Positions 12,590-24,659 are shown, counted from the stretch's first letter. The stretch is DNA of 64,000 bases from Carallia brachiata (GCA_021464245.1 JADCRB010000073.1:186001-250000), one strand, 5' to 3'. The notes: generated by a model not told the origin, from the sequence alone. A program made the numbers and translations.

Positions 12590-12740
12590 GCTTCACTTGT
12601 ATAAAGGATTATTATCCTTATTGTCTTTGTTTTTTTTTATATATATATATATAATAAAGCATTGCTATCTTTATCGTCCTTATTATCTTTGTTTATTAAT
12701 AACGAAACATTATTATACTTATCGTCTTTGATTATTTAAG
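12590..12740. repeat. Minisatellite with unit like TTATTGTCTTTGTTTATTAA
   Basis: About three units pairing TATC(C)TTATTGTC with TTTGTTTATTAATAA and GAAACATTATTA, with an (AT)n run inside. The same unit forms a longer array at 16840-17140. Confidence 0.65.
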
Positions 12741-12784
12741 ATAAAACAAAAGCCAACCAATTCAAATAAAATTGTTCTAAAGCC

Positions 12785-13275
12785 ACAAGGCAATGGGTGA
12801 AGACATGGCCAAAAAAAAAAAAAAAAACGTCGTTAAGGGAGTTGATATGGACTTTGAAGGGCTTATGAGCCTATGGTTGCAAACTTGTGCATGTTTGTGC
12901 ACAATGTACCAATTCCGTTCTCAATATAAGATATACCAATTCTATGGTGGATATTTTCATCCATTTTTTTTTTATTGCGTCTTGCCAAAATTAAGCCCCA
13001 AATCCTTACCCAGTCTCTCATGTCATTTGGGTTTGCATATTTTTAACCTTGAAGTTACTGGTTATTTTAACAACTCTTTGAACGCCAAAAAAAATAATAA
13101 TAATAAAATCTCCTCTGTTCTCTGAAGAAAATTTTAAAAAATTAAAAAATAGGTTATTATTATTTTTTTTTATGGAAAAGGTTGTGCATGACAACATGCT
13201 GATTAGTGATTAATAAACATGCGCAGAAACTACTCCTATTGCAACTAGCCTACAGTTTGATGCACAGAAAATTCC
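12785..13275. repeat. Low-copy repeat module, unidentified
   Basis: Starts GCCACAAGGCAATGGGTGAAG and ends ACTAGCCTACAGTTTGATGC. It is strongly similar over its full length to 17873-18310 and partly to 11345-11550. The short ORFs inside are not conserved between copies, so I do not call a gene. Conservation of AATAAACATG(T/C)GCA and ATGAGCCTATGGTTGCAA suggests a shared ancestral element or gene flank. Confidence 0.65.
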
Positions 13276-13279
13276 ATAC

Positions 13280-14318
13280 CACGTTGAGCCTTGTGAATTT
13301 TTCTGTGAATTCTTCTGTAATATATTTCGCTTCTTCTTCTTCTTTTGTAATTTTGTTGCATCCTCTGCGTAAAACTTGTTTTTTGACCGTTTATTTTTTC
13401 ATTTGGGTGTCAAAAAGTTATGGGTTTTTCCCAATTTCAAAGAAAAGCGTAGGGGAAAGCTCAGCTCTATTTAGTTCAGATCCAGTCAAGACAAAACACA
13501 GAAAAGAAGGCAAATGGGTTTCTTTGTTTACCTGCAGGGCTTCCATTTTACAGAATGTTTTTTTGGGGTGTGGGTGGTGAAGGGTAAAATAGAAGTAGAG
13601 CTTTGCAAAGGTTTGCTCTATTTCAGGATCTTGAATGTATTTGTTTTTTTAACATTTCAAAACATGGGCACAAAAAAAAAAAAAAAAAAAAAAGAACCAA
13701 TTAGGGAAAAAAAAAACAAACAGAGAACGGAATGCACCTAAAATTGGACAACTAATATCCAATTGACTTCGTATTGAGCTGTGAGATTGTTTAATTTCTT
13801 TAAATATTAATTAGTTAATTCTACTGATAACGATTTTTCTAGCCCGTTACTTTGAATTACGTCAAATTAATTTGATGAAAATATAATTTCTAAAAACAAA
13901 TAAATTTACGAACAAGAATGATTTTCTAGTACATAAATTACGCAATACATAAAATCTTCTAACTATACATTAACTTCTAACTATACATTAATTTGGTTGG
14001 GGGTAAATTTGTTATTTTTAATTAAAAAATTTTCTTTCCCTTTACTTTCTCTTCATATCCAAATAAATTATTATTTTCTCTCATTTCTTTCCCCACGTTT
14101 CTCTTGTCACTCTAAACAATATAAAGAGAAAATTAAATTCTCTTCCTTCACTTTCTTTCTCTTCACTTTCTTTCTTTCCATTTTCTATCTCTCATCTATT
14201 TGCACTCCAAACAAAGTGTTAAGGAACTTGGAAAAATAATTTACTGTTTAAATCTAAATATGTTTTTAAAAAGACAGGACAAAGACTTTATTGTTCATAA
14301 TTCAAATCTAAAAGTTTA
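13280..14318. other. AT-rich intergenic DNA with pyrimidine tracts
   Basis: Poly-A near 13669-13694 and TTTCTTTCTCTTCACTTTC-like tracts near 14030-14210. From about 14225 to 14318 the sequence is the left half of a module whose uninterrupted copy is at 18525-18600. Confidence 0.45.
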
Positions 14319-15558
14319 GGGCCCGTTTGGAAAGGATTTTGTTTTCTGTTTTCTGATTATTTTTCACAAAAAAAACAGAAATATGTTTGGTATTAATTTT
14401 GTTTTCTGTTTTTTATTGAAAAGTTAAAAGTGTTTTTAAAAAAAAAAACAAATTGGAAAAACAATAAAAACTAACTTTCTGATTTTGTTTTTTACTTTTT
14501 TTTCTATACTTTCTCTCACAACATTTTCTCTCTCTATCCTCTCTCTTTATCATCTCTATTTACTCATCCTCTCTCTATCCCTCTATATTTTTTCTCTCAC
14601 TAATCTCTTTCTCTCAACTCATTCTCTCTCTACCCTCTCTCTACTTTTTCTATCTCTACCATTCTCTCTCTACCCTCTCTCTCTCTCTTTTCTCTCTTAC
14701 TCATTCTTTCGCTATCCTCTTTCTCCTTTTTCTCTTTCTACCATTCTCTCTACTAATTCTCTCTCTACCCACTCTCTCTCTCTCCTTTTTCTCCCTCAAC
14801 CATTCTCTCTATTCATTCTCTCTATACCCGCTCTCTCTCTCTCATTTTTCTCTCTCTACCATTCTCTCTTCTTTTTCTTACTCTATCATTCTCTCTACTC
14901 GTTCTCTCTCTCTCTCTCTCTTTTTTCTCTCTACTATTCTCTGTCTACCCAGATTCTCTCTCCTTTCTGTCTACCTACATTCTCTCCCATTTTTCTCTCT
15001 ATACTATTATCTCTCTACCCTCTCTTTTTCCTTTTTCTCTCTCTATTCATTCTCTCTCTACCCAGACTCTCATTTTTTTTCTTATTTTACCATTCTCTCT
15101 ACTCATTCTCTCTCTACCCTCTCTCTCTCATTTTTCTCTCTCTATCATTCTCTTTACTCGTTCTTTCTCTACCCTCTCTCTTTTCTCTCTATCATTTTCT
15201 CTACTCATTCTCTCTCTACCCTCTCTCTCATTTTTCTCTCTCTACTATATCTGTTTACTCATTCTTTCTCAACCCTTTCTCTTTCTTCTCTCTTTCTCTC
15301 TCATTTTTCTCTCTCTACTATTCTCTTTACTTATTTTCTCTCTACCCTCTTTCTCTCTCTCTCTCTCTCCCATTTTCTCTCTATATTTCTACTCTTTTTA
15401 CCATTTCTCTCACTATCCTTTTTCTATCTATTTTTTAATTCTTATAAAAAAAAACAAAAATTGACAGCAATAAATACAAAAGTTCAGCAAACAGCAAAAA
15501 CAAAAAAAAGAAAATAAAAAATAGAAACAAAAAACTGACAGCATCTCCAAACGGACCC
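14319..15558. mobile_element. Tourist/PIF-Harbinger-like non-autonomous element
   Basis: Terminal inverted repeats GGGCCCGTTTGG (left) and CCAAACGGACCC (right) are flanked by TTA on both sides (14316-14318 and 15559-15561), the 3-bp target duplication typical of PIF/Harbinger elements. The paralogous module at about 18525-18600 has one TTA and no insert, so it serves as an empty site. Inside, the ends carry T/A-rich TTTTGTTTTCTG-type sequence and the centre is a long CT-rich array. No transposase is encoded. Confidence 0.82.
14500..15435. repeat. Degenerate CT-rich minisatellite (TCTCTCTACCC-type)
   Basis: More than 900 bases of pyrimidine-rich sequence built from CTCTCTCTACC, ATTCTCTCTAC and TTTTTCTCTCTC units. 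The same C/T register leaves one frame open for 317 codons (serine, leucine, tyrosine, phenylalanine), which is compositional and not a gene. Confidence 0.85.
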
Positions 15559-16110
15559 TTAAAGAAAGACTTGTTGGTTTATTGATTGTTTAAATCTAAA
15601 TGTTAAAGAAAAGACTTGCAAAAGGACATTATTATTTAAAATTAAGTCTAAAAAAAGACTTGTAAAACGACAATTATATATCGCCTACGACGCCAAAAGC
15701 TGCAAAAGAAAAAAAACACACCTCCCCCCCCTCCCCACCCACAAAAACAAAAAAAAAAAAAACAAAACAAAACTCAAGAAAGCGTGGAACCAATGAAAAG
15801 GTGCTGGGAATTAAAATCAAAAGCCAAAATGACCAAGTTGCATTTAAAAATTTGAAAAAATAATTATAAAGAATTACTCGTGTTTTTATATATTTGTCCT
15901 TGTTGTTTTTATGTATTTATGATAAAACATCATTAATTAATAATCCTTGTTGTCTTCATTTAGTTGTCCTTATTACCTTTATTTTTATTTATTATTATTA
16001 TTATATTATTATTATTGTTAAACCTGAAATATATACATAAAATCATGGTTGAAACCTCATATCGGCTCATATAGATTTCAGGTAATGAAAGTCATCCGAT
16101 TCTTGTAATC
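15559..16110. repeat. Right half of the interrupted module
   Basis: AAAGAAAGACTTG, CCAAAAGCTGCAAAAG and CCAAGTTGCATTTAAAAATT match in order with 18590-18780 and 19316-19380. Related shorter matches occur at 11985-12200 and 16760-16800. No gene. Confidence 0.6.
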
Positions 16111-16310
16111 CCTCCTTAGCCCTTTTTTGAGGGTTTTTACCTAAATAAAAGGTAGACATATTCATAATTTTAAAACATAACTGAAGAAATGGACCAAACA
16201 ATGATAATAAAATGCAGCAAACATGTGATCTTATTCGACAACATAAAGTTTAAAGGAGACATATACATAATGGTTATATAAATATTACAGCTCCCCAATT
16301 GTAATGTCTA
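16110..16310. repeat. Diverged repeat module (second copy)
   Basis: Counterpart of 10020-10200, with the same order of matching blocks, including AATGATAATAAAATGCAG versus AATGATAATGCAATGAG. Confidence 0.55.
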
Positions 16311-16840
16311 ACTGAATTATGGACTATGCCTAGCTAAACTTTTCATAAATATAACAAAACATTTCTTGGTAAGGTTCCTTAAAAATCTGGATAAGTCGAA
16401 GTAGTCATCTAATATACAGTAAATAAATTGTAGAAAGTGATATTTTAATTGAAAAAAAAAACTATTTGACATAACCTTAAGAACCACATGTGGCTGCAAG
16501 TTTTTTTTTTTTTTTTTTTTGAGTATGGGCATAAGAATAAAATAACTAATCTGAATTTTGCTTTTTTTTTTTGAAAGTAATCAGCAGTATTGTTGACATA
16601 TTATTGTTCTCTCTTGTGTCTCCTTAACCTACATTCAATCTTGGTTTTATTTACACCCAAGTATTTATAATCAAAGAAGACGACTATGAAATATTCCAAA
16701 ACCAAAAGCCGTTTGCTAGAAACAATAATGATAAGACAATTGGAAAATGAAATGAGAATCAAGAGCCTAAATGACCAACTTGCATTTAAAAATTTTACAA
16801 ATAATTATAAAAGGACTTGGTGCTTGACTTGTATAAAGGA
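16310..16840. other. AT-rich intergenic DNA, part of the repeat mosaic
   Basis: Poly-T at 16501-16520. The end (CTTGGTGCTTGACTTGTATA) matches 12585-12605. No gene supported. Confidence 0.45.
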
Positions 16841-17140
16841 TTATTATCCTTATTGTATTTACAATAATGAAACATTATTATCCTTATTCTCTGTATCTAT
16901 TAATAATGAAATATTATTGTCTTATTGCCTGTATTTTTTCACAATAAAACTTTATTAACCTTATTGTCTCATTTCTTTATAATAAAACAATATTGTTCTT
17001 ATTGTCCTTGTTTATTTATAATAAAACATTACTATCAAATATTAGTAAAACATTATTGTCCTTATTGTCTTTGTTTATTAATAATGAAACATTATTGTCC
17101 TTATTGTCTCATTTATTTATACTTAGTTGTCTTTGATTAG
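16840..17140. repeat. Minisatellite array, about 45-bp units
   Basis: Five to six imperfect units containing AATGAAACATTATT(A/G)TCCTTA and TTGTCTTTGTTTATTAATAA variants. Same family as 12590-12740, and both arrays are followed by ATAAAACAAAAGCCAACCAA. Confidence 0.7.
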
Positions 17141-17872
17141 TTAGCATAAAACAAAAGCCAACCAACATTAGCACTCTTTCTTAGACGACTTTGGTTTTGG
17201 AACAAGCACCTTACTTTTGTTTATTGTTTATGCCTGGATCCTGCAATTTGTTTTGTGTGGACAACATTGGTCTTGAGAATTTTATTCTTTGAACGCATAA
17301 ATTTGATACGTTCATGACACAAATAATATATATACAAAGATTCTATGCACTCACGCATGCCCAAGGAGCATAGCTGTCTTTTATAGAAGCGCTTGACAAT
17401 TTGGAACCTACCACATGTTAGATGGCAGATGACAGTCCATACAACTTTTTACGTTGTTTGAATCAGTCAGGGAACTAAAAGCATTCTATGCAATTAAGGA
17501 TCCTATTTTCGTGTTTTTGCTGCAAAAAAAAAAATAATAATAATATAATAAAAAGAAGTCAGGAAAAACTTAAATATTTCTCAAATGGCTTGATTTTATG
17601 GTGCAAATTGCAATCAAGTAACTTCATTTTATCATATAAAAGAATTTACTGATATTCGTTTGCACAATTAGGGATGAAAGGTAATATTGGATCTACAACT
17701 TGAAGCAATTATGGTTCTTTACAACTTTTATCTTTGACACAATCTATTTTGACTTATGTTTCACTTGACTTATTTTAGAAGAATCAGATTACAAATCCAT
17801 CAAAACCTGCAGTCATTACTGTAACAATGTTGTGACCTTGAATCGGAAAACAGCATGAAAAATTGTAACAAC
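17140..17872. other. Intergenic DNA without a supported feature
   Basis: No open frame of merit and no element boundary seen. Confidence 0.45.
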
Positions 17873-18310
17873 ACCACAAGGCGATTGGGAAGATATGGCA
17901 ACCAAAAAAACAGAAACGTCCCTAAGGTAGTTGATATGAGCATATGAGCCTATGGTTGCAAGCTTTTGCAGAGTGTACCAATTCCATTATCAATATAATA
18001 TATATCAAATCTATAGTGAATATTTACATCCATATTTTTTATTGTGTCTTACTCACATTAAGCCTCAAATCCCAACCTAATCTCTCATCTCATTTTGGTT
18101 TGCATATTTTTAACCCTTCACTTACTAGTTATTTTAACAATCATCAAGCTAAAAAAACAAAAGCTTTCTTCTCTGTTCTCTACAGAAAAATAAAAAAATA
18201 AACAAAAAACACGTTATTTTTTATGAAGGAGGTTGTGCATGCTGATCAATAAACATGTGCACACACGACTCCTATTGCAACCAGCCTACGGATTGATGCA
18301 CAGAGAATGC
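17873..18310. repeat. Low-copy repeat module, second full copy
   Basis: Begins CCACAAGGCGATTGGGAAG and ends ACCAGCCTACGGATTGATGC. It is the paralogue of 12785-13275, with many substitutions and small indels. Confidence 0.65.
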
Positions 18311-18524
18311 CTAACATCTCCTAGCATACAACAACTCCTAGCACATGGGCAGGTCTTTCTGTCAAAAACACCAACAACGTAAAATAAGCATCAAAACATT
18401 TATCACTCAAAAAAAGATTTTTTAAGAAAACTTCTTTTTAAACAAAAAAAAAAAAAGAAAAGGAAAGACTTAAAGTCATCCCAGTAACATACTTTAAGAG
18501 AGTTTTAAAAAAAATGGAAAAATA

Positions 18525-18814
18525 ATTTATTGTTTAGAGCTAAATATTTTTTAAAAAGACTTTATTGTTCAAAATTCAAATCTAAAAGTTTAAAGAAATA
18601 CTTTATGGTTTGTAGCATAAAACTTGTGTGTTTATTGTTTGTTTAAATCTAAAATTTTAAAGAAAAACTTAGAAAAAGGCTTTATTATTTAAATTTAAAA
18701 GTCTCCAAAAAAAAACACTTGTAAAAAGATAATTATTGCTTACGGCACCAAAAGCCGCAAAGACAAAGGACCCAAAAAAAAAAAAATGCAAGAAAGCATG
18801 ACATCAACGAAAAG
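18525..18814. repeat. Uninterrupted module (empty site for the 14319 element)
   Basis: TTCAAATCTAAAAGTTTAAAG here corresponds to the sequence split around the element at 14319-15558. The module continues to 18814, where it is itself interrupted by another MITE. Confidence 0.7.
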
Positions 18815-19306
18815 AGATATCAATATTTTTAGTTTTAAATTTTTAAATTTTTTTATATTTAAATCTTAAATTTTTTGGCATTCCACCTGAACCTTTTGAT
18901 TTCATATTATATCAGTCTTTTAAATTACAAAAAGTAGTCAATCGATTAATAAATGAGTTTAACTTAATAAAAATTATTTAAAAAAGATTAAATTTATGAA
19001 TTAAATATTTTTTTCATTAACAAAATATGTACATTAAATATTTTTTTAATTAATAAATATACGAATTAAATAAGGGATATGCATATTTTTGATAGAAACA
19101 ATATTCAATTCATATATTTAATTTTTTTTAATTTTTTTGTAAAGTTAAAATTATTTTGTAATAGATTGATCACTGTTGGTAAATAAATGGACTGATTTAG
19201 TAAAAAATTAAAAGTTTAGAACTCAAATAAAATGTTAAAAAGTTTTAGAACTGAAATGTAAATAAAAAAATTTAAAAATTTAAGAATAAAAATATTAATA
19301 TTTCCC
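18815..19306. mobile_element. Mutator-like MITE (492 bp)
   Basis: A perfect 9-bp direct repeat AACGAAAAG flanks the insert (18806-18814 and 19307-19315). The termini are imperfect inverted repeats: ATCAATATTTTTAGTTTTAAA on the left against GGGAAATATTAATATTTTTA read inward from the right. The paralogue near 15795 reads CCAATGAAAAGGTGCTGG with no insert. The 9-bp duplication fits the Mutator superfamily. No coding capacity. Confidence 0.75.
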
Positions 19307-19315
19307 AACGAAAAG

Positions 19316-20490
19316 GTACTGAGAAATAAAATCAAAAGCCAAAATAATCAAGTTGCATTTAAAAATTAAAAAAGAAAAAAGACATACTTGTGTTTTTATT
19401 TATTTGTCCTTTATTTATTTATTTATTATAAAACATCATTAATTGATAGTCCTCGTTGTTGATGATAATAATAATAATTAAACAGTATCTAACCAATAAT
19501 ATTATATCAGCCCTCCTTTAATAAAAAAATGGAAAAAAAGTAGATGTATCTCGTCAAAATATCAAAGGGAGAAGAATGCCAGAGACCTGAGTTTTACGGA
19601 TTTCGAGAAAGAAAAAATTAGGGCGCTGCCCCGACGTGCGGTCCCTCCCTTTAATTTATCCCTTTATATATTCACGGGGCAGCTGTTCATATGCCACAAA
19701 AACCAAAAACAAAAAGGATTAATGACAAGATCGCACGGTGGATCTGCTTCAGTTCTTGAGCGGCTCTGCAAGCACCGCCATTTTGAGAAAATGCAACAGC
19801 CATAGGTAAAGATGTACACGCATTTGAAACTGTTTGACCATCGTATCAAACCAAAGTAATTAGAATTAAATTAATTATTAAATTAAAAATATTAGTGAGT
19901 TAAAAATATTAAAAATTTATATTTAAATTAGTATTTAATAATATATATATATAAATAATTAAAAAATAATAATTATAGGTAGTAATTAAATATTAATTTT
20001 TTTAATTTTAAAAATAAATTGAAAATTTTAATCAGATTTAGGACTAAATTAAAATTTTTAATTAAACTTAATACTTAACTTATAATTTAAGTAAAATTTA
20101 GGATCAATTTATAATTTATCAATTTTTCATTTTTATTGAATCGGTCCGACTGGTCCAGTTTTCACCGATTTTTACCGTTTTTGACCGATTTTAACCGATT
20201 TTTTTCGGTCCGGTTCACCTTTCAAAATTCACTTAAACCAACCCGAACCCCTAGTCGGTCACCTGTTTAACCGGTCCGATCGACGGTCCGAGCCAATTTT
20301 CACAACAATAATTCAAACTAAATCATAGTGGCAAAAAGAAAATTTTCAAAACTACATCCAAACCAACCAACAAAACCAATTAAACGGTAATCAATGACTG
20401 CCGCTTAGTTTAAATTTCATTATAAGAAATGAAATTTATACTAATAACACGGTCCTTGGCATGTGAAAAAACTTAATTTAGATATCAGTA
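19316..20490. other. Intergenic DNA with a GGTCCG/ACCGATTTT-rich block
   Basis: Mostly AT-rich. At 20140-20300 a cluster of ACCGATTTTT-like units with GGTCCG(A/G) motifs suggests a remnant of a repetitive element, but I could not define its ends. Confidence 0.4.
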
Positions 20491-22760
20491 AGATGCCAAT
20501 TATGTGTTGGTCGTACCAGTGCTTCAACATCAGTAACAAGTGGAGCCTCCAGAGGAGTTCCGTAATAAACTAGCTCAGCTAATAAGGTATTCATCGACGA
20601 CAGAGTTGTCACTCTGTCATGGATCAGGGAACCGAATCACTGTGGGAAGATTTGTTTTGTGGACTTTGTTTTTAGACATATGATATGTTATACACGCTGT
20701 CCTTTTCGATTGAAAGGAATCCAGGTACTATAAGGTTTTATAACATCATGGTAATATTACAGTGATATGCAATTCACGTAGGAATGAAGATAGGTGAAAA
20801 GCGCTTTGGGTCTAGTACCAAAATAATCTTTGTGTTCACACAAGTTGAATGTGCACCCTTGTAGAATAGATATTAGTGGGCTAAATTTCACAATTTTGGC
20901 CAATAGGTGCTTTGCTTCTAAGAAGCGAAAGACGAAAGAATATAACTACAATTAGATGACTTGTCCTGCAACGAAAATAGCAAAGTGTCAAAATGAATCG
21001 TTCTTAAAGTGATGTTAAGATGATGGACAAAGAATTACAGCGATGTATCTAAACAAGACAGATGGACCCATGCACCACAGACTCATAGCATGTCTCTGCT
21101 AAGGTAAGTGCCCTGCAGCTGAACATAAGCCTTCGTGGTCCTAAGAAAGAGAAAACATACCCAATTTTTATAAACATTATTTTCCATATAATTCGTCCAC
21201 ATATATGATTAACTGTTGGCTATGAAGTTTTGCCTCAATGTAATAGAAAGTAAAGGCATTTATGATAGTTACATTAATACAATGATGTGACCATAGGTAA
21301 CCAATGCAGCACAGTTGAAAAACTCCTAGCATTATGCATGAAATCTAGGTATTAGGCACCTTCCTAATCGTTTCAGTTTTAAAAAAGAAATTCAATACTT
21401 GCAAATTTTCACTGGCTATAATTTCTATCCTACCAAATATTGAAATGACAAAAGAACAAACTTTAATGAAACATGACTGCCATGAATAGCCGGAAAACTC
21501 TCACTTGCTTCTACTTCTTTGGTATATCATCCACAAGCAAGCTGACAATCAGAAATGTGACACCCTTTTCTCGAAATAAATAAGCGAAGAGAATAACCAT
21601 GTTTAACAATGGCAGAGACTGTCAGCTACGTTAGACAAGCTATATGGTCAATCAATATTCACAAAGAATGGACTTCTACTTTCAGTATTGTCATTTGCAT
21701 GCATTTAAATGAGAAGCCTCTGGTTTCGTACCTGGTGCAGTTTGAATTACCTTAAACCAAAAGGTATAATCGGCACGTATCACACCCAGTGTCCTAGCGA
21801 AAATCCTTGTGGTTTATTCATGTGTAGTAGGGAATCACAAGTACGAATTATTCTCTTTTTGAAGCTTCCTCAAAGTTTTATCGCTCAGGCAATTGTAACA
21901 TGCAGCAACACAAAATTTAAGGCACATGGTATTCACTTTAAGACAAAAGGCTAACAGAATATTGGATGCTGTGATTGTAAAAAATAAAAATTAAAAAAAA
22001 AAAGGTTACAGTTTGAATTATCAGGAATCAAATTAGCACATGCATCAAAGAAGAGAGTTTCACGTTAACAAGGACACACATATTTAGATAAGCACCATAA
22101 GAATAAAAGTAGCAGGGAAGATTACTTACCAGTGGATGTAATGCTGAAGTTCATGCTCTCTGTTGAGTCTTTTCCTCTCAATCCGACTTACCAAGTCCTA
22201 TCAATCCCTAGTAGATAGCATTGGCCAGAAGGCAATCAACGAGATTCTGAATGACAGGATCACGAAATAAAAATACTTGGATAATAAACTGGGGCTTTTC
22301 ATGCGATGATTTGCAAGCAATGCTATCAACTTGACATAGTTTCCCCGATTCTACTGCAATTCTTTAACAAAAAATGAAAAAGAGGAGCAACAGAAGGATG
22401 TATCATGTTATTCATGTCATGTTGGAGACATGCATATCTCCATCCCCATCCTAACTTTTAGCATCATGCACAATGAGTTCCATAAAGCTGAATATTAAGA
22501 AAGTATCAATTTTACATTCAATTGAAGCAAACAATTGGTGAAGAGTCTAATGATCAAATTTGTTTGAATTCATTGCTTTCTTTTTATCTGTGGTTGGGCA
22601 GAGGTTCCAAGACATAATGACCTTCACCAGGAATAAGAACGGTTACTTTAATATCTACTTACATTGCTCCTCTAATGACTGGATTAATATGGTAATATGG
22701 ATAGACGATCAACAGTGCATCCTATGTAATGGAGTGAAGTGAACTATGTATGGCTTGGAA
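20490..22760 (-). repeat. Diverged duplicated block with decayed coding remnants, copy 1
   Basis: Blocks here recur in the same order at 23140-24290: a CAGCCTCCAG region, the AAGC(C)AGCTGA(C/T)AA(T/G)CAGAAAT region, a region ending in an exon-like stretch before GTAAGT (22131-22200, minus), and the GCTCCTCT(A/G)ATGACTG region. On the minus strand the stretch before GTAAGT can be read as DLVSRIERKRLNREHELQHY, but neighbouring frames contain stops. I do not recognise the parent gene. Confidence 0.5.
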
Positions 22761-23139
22761 AGTTTGAGACATGAAACAAAAGGAAAAAGTCTCTGAAATA
22801 TGCGGTAAATCCTTACCAGTGGTTGCATAGATTTTCTATTTGCTTATAACTTGGGAGGAACACAAGGAAGCCTACTGGAACAATCTTGAAAATTCTTCTT
22901 AATTCTTTGCTCAGTGCATCTTTCACAATACTGTTAGTATCTTATCCATATGTAAAAGCAAATCCCTTAATACATTAAAAAGACTCAAAAATGCACGACA
23001 TCCCTAGAACACATACCGATCTGCTTTTTTCTAACTTGCATCCAAAACATAATTATCAGCACCACAGCTCATTGTAGCAGCACTGACCTAGAGCAAAAGA
23101 TTGATAACTTAGTTCTGGTAATGTGGAAAAACTCCAAAT

Positions 23140-24290
23140 ATAAGCACATATACATATTGTGTTGTGTGCCGGTCATACCTATAGTTTAACATCAATTGTA
23201 TATGCAGCCTCCAGTAAAGTTCAATATAGACTACAAGCTCAGTGAGAAGGAATTCACTAATGACTAACATGAATTGCCAAATCAACTCTGTAGATAACAT
23301 GCTCCTGTTTGTTTTGTTATGTCATCGCAAAGCCAGCTGATAAGCAGAAATATGATGCCATTCTAAGAAAAAGAACAAACCTGTTTCATAGCCAGAAAAC
23401 TATAACAAAACATGGTGGCTGCCAAAAAATCACAAAAACAAATTTCTGACTTCCAATACAGTTACTGACATGCTTTGGATAAAGAGACTGTGATTCTGTA
23501 TCTAGCACAGCTTTGTGCTTTAAACAAAATTAGATTAATAATCAACAGAGTTCAGGAAAAAAGCTCCCGCTCTAAAACAAAAATACTAACCAAATTTTCA
23601 AATGACACATTTTGAACTACCGGAACATCGTATATCCATATTAAAAAAAAATCAATTACAATTCAGCAAGAATAAAAATAGGAGACAAGATTACTTAGCA
23701 AAAGTGTAATGTAGATTCATGCTTTTCGAATAGCTTTTTCAACTGTTAATCCTACTTAACAAATCCAACAGCATATTCAGGGAACATTGTTGGCCAAAGG
23801 CAACCACTGAAATTCTGAATAGAAAATCTTGAAGAATAAAGGTTTAGATATTTACCTTTGTTGTTGCACATAATTTTTTTGTAAGTAATACCATCAACTA
23901 CACACAGTTGCCCCTTAACTTCATCTACAATTCTTCAAAAGTGAAAGAAAAGATAAGCAGCATGATGACAAATAAATTTATAAAATGTTTTACTAACTTA
24001 CAATGCAATCAATCCTTCTCAACATCCGCACTACCAACACAAGAAATAGCTCCCGTACAGTTGCATAGCAGGAAAAAAAAAAAAAAAAGAGTTTAGTGTC
24101 TAAACAAAGAAAGCAACTGGAGAAAACAACAAACTTGACTCAAATCTTCACTTTCCTTTTACTTGTGGATAAACAGAGGATTGAAAGACATTTTGAGCTT
24201 TACCAGAAACTAGAACAGATCCTTTCACATCTATCTCCATTGCTCCTCTGATGACTGAATCAATCATATAAATTTTTTGACAGAAGGCTC
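23140..24290 (-). repeat. Diverged duplicated block with decayed coding remnants, copy 2
   Basis: Paralogue of 20490-22760 but more compact. Near 24178-24270 the minus strand reads RGAMEIDVKGSVLVSGKAQN and then a stop. The matching part of copy 1 (about 22590-22700) has a stop in the same frame. The blocks look like decayed exons and introns of an unidentified gene. Confidence 0.45.
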
Positions 24291-24324
24291 ACTTGGCTTC
24301 ATCCGACATGGAGCTTGCTGAATA

Positions 24325-24440
24325 TTATGGACATCCGAACTTTTGAGATTAGAGAGAGATATTATGGACATCCTAGAACTTTTGAGATTAGAGAGACAGA
24401 TAATATGGACATCCTGAAACTTTTGAGGTTAGAGAGAGAG
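24325..24440. repeat. Three short tandem repeats (about 40 bp)
   Basis: ATGGACATCC followed by GAACTTTTGAG(A/G)TTAGAGAGA occurs three times with small differences. Confidence 0.75.
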
Positions 24441-24524
24441 AATCTTAGGAAATATAAGAGGAAGGAACCGTTTAGAGAACTCATTTTCTAGAAAAATCTG
24501 TAAAAAGAACCAATTACATGACAC

Positions 24525-24650
24525 AATGTTAAACGTATGACGCAAACCCTTAACAGATTTTGCAACATTCCCAAGATTTTCAATATCGTGGACTTCATCT
24601 ATCCCCTCTAAGCTGATAGATGATCTCTTACTCAATGCAAATTTCTCCTG
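24525..24650 (-). other. Possible coding exon, product unknown
   Basis: On the minus strand an acceptor-like TTTTTTGCAG precedes an open, non-repetitive stretch reading EKFALSKRSSISLEGIDEVH and continuing to about GLRHTFN. Composition looks coding. No donor is certain and no family is recognised. It may belong with the possible 5' end near 25621. Confidence 0.35.
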
Positions 24651-24659
24651 CAAAAAATA

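Noticed and set aside
12148..13741. Several 75-142-codon plus-strand frames
   Set aside because: They are not conserved in the paralogous modules at 11.3 and 17.9 kb and show no domain or splice structure.
14485..15438. 317-codon open frame rich in Leu, Ser, Phe and Tyr
   Set aside because: It follows from the CT-rich minisatellite, which lacks A and G for stop codons in this register; no domain, no upstream context.
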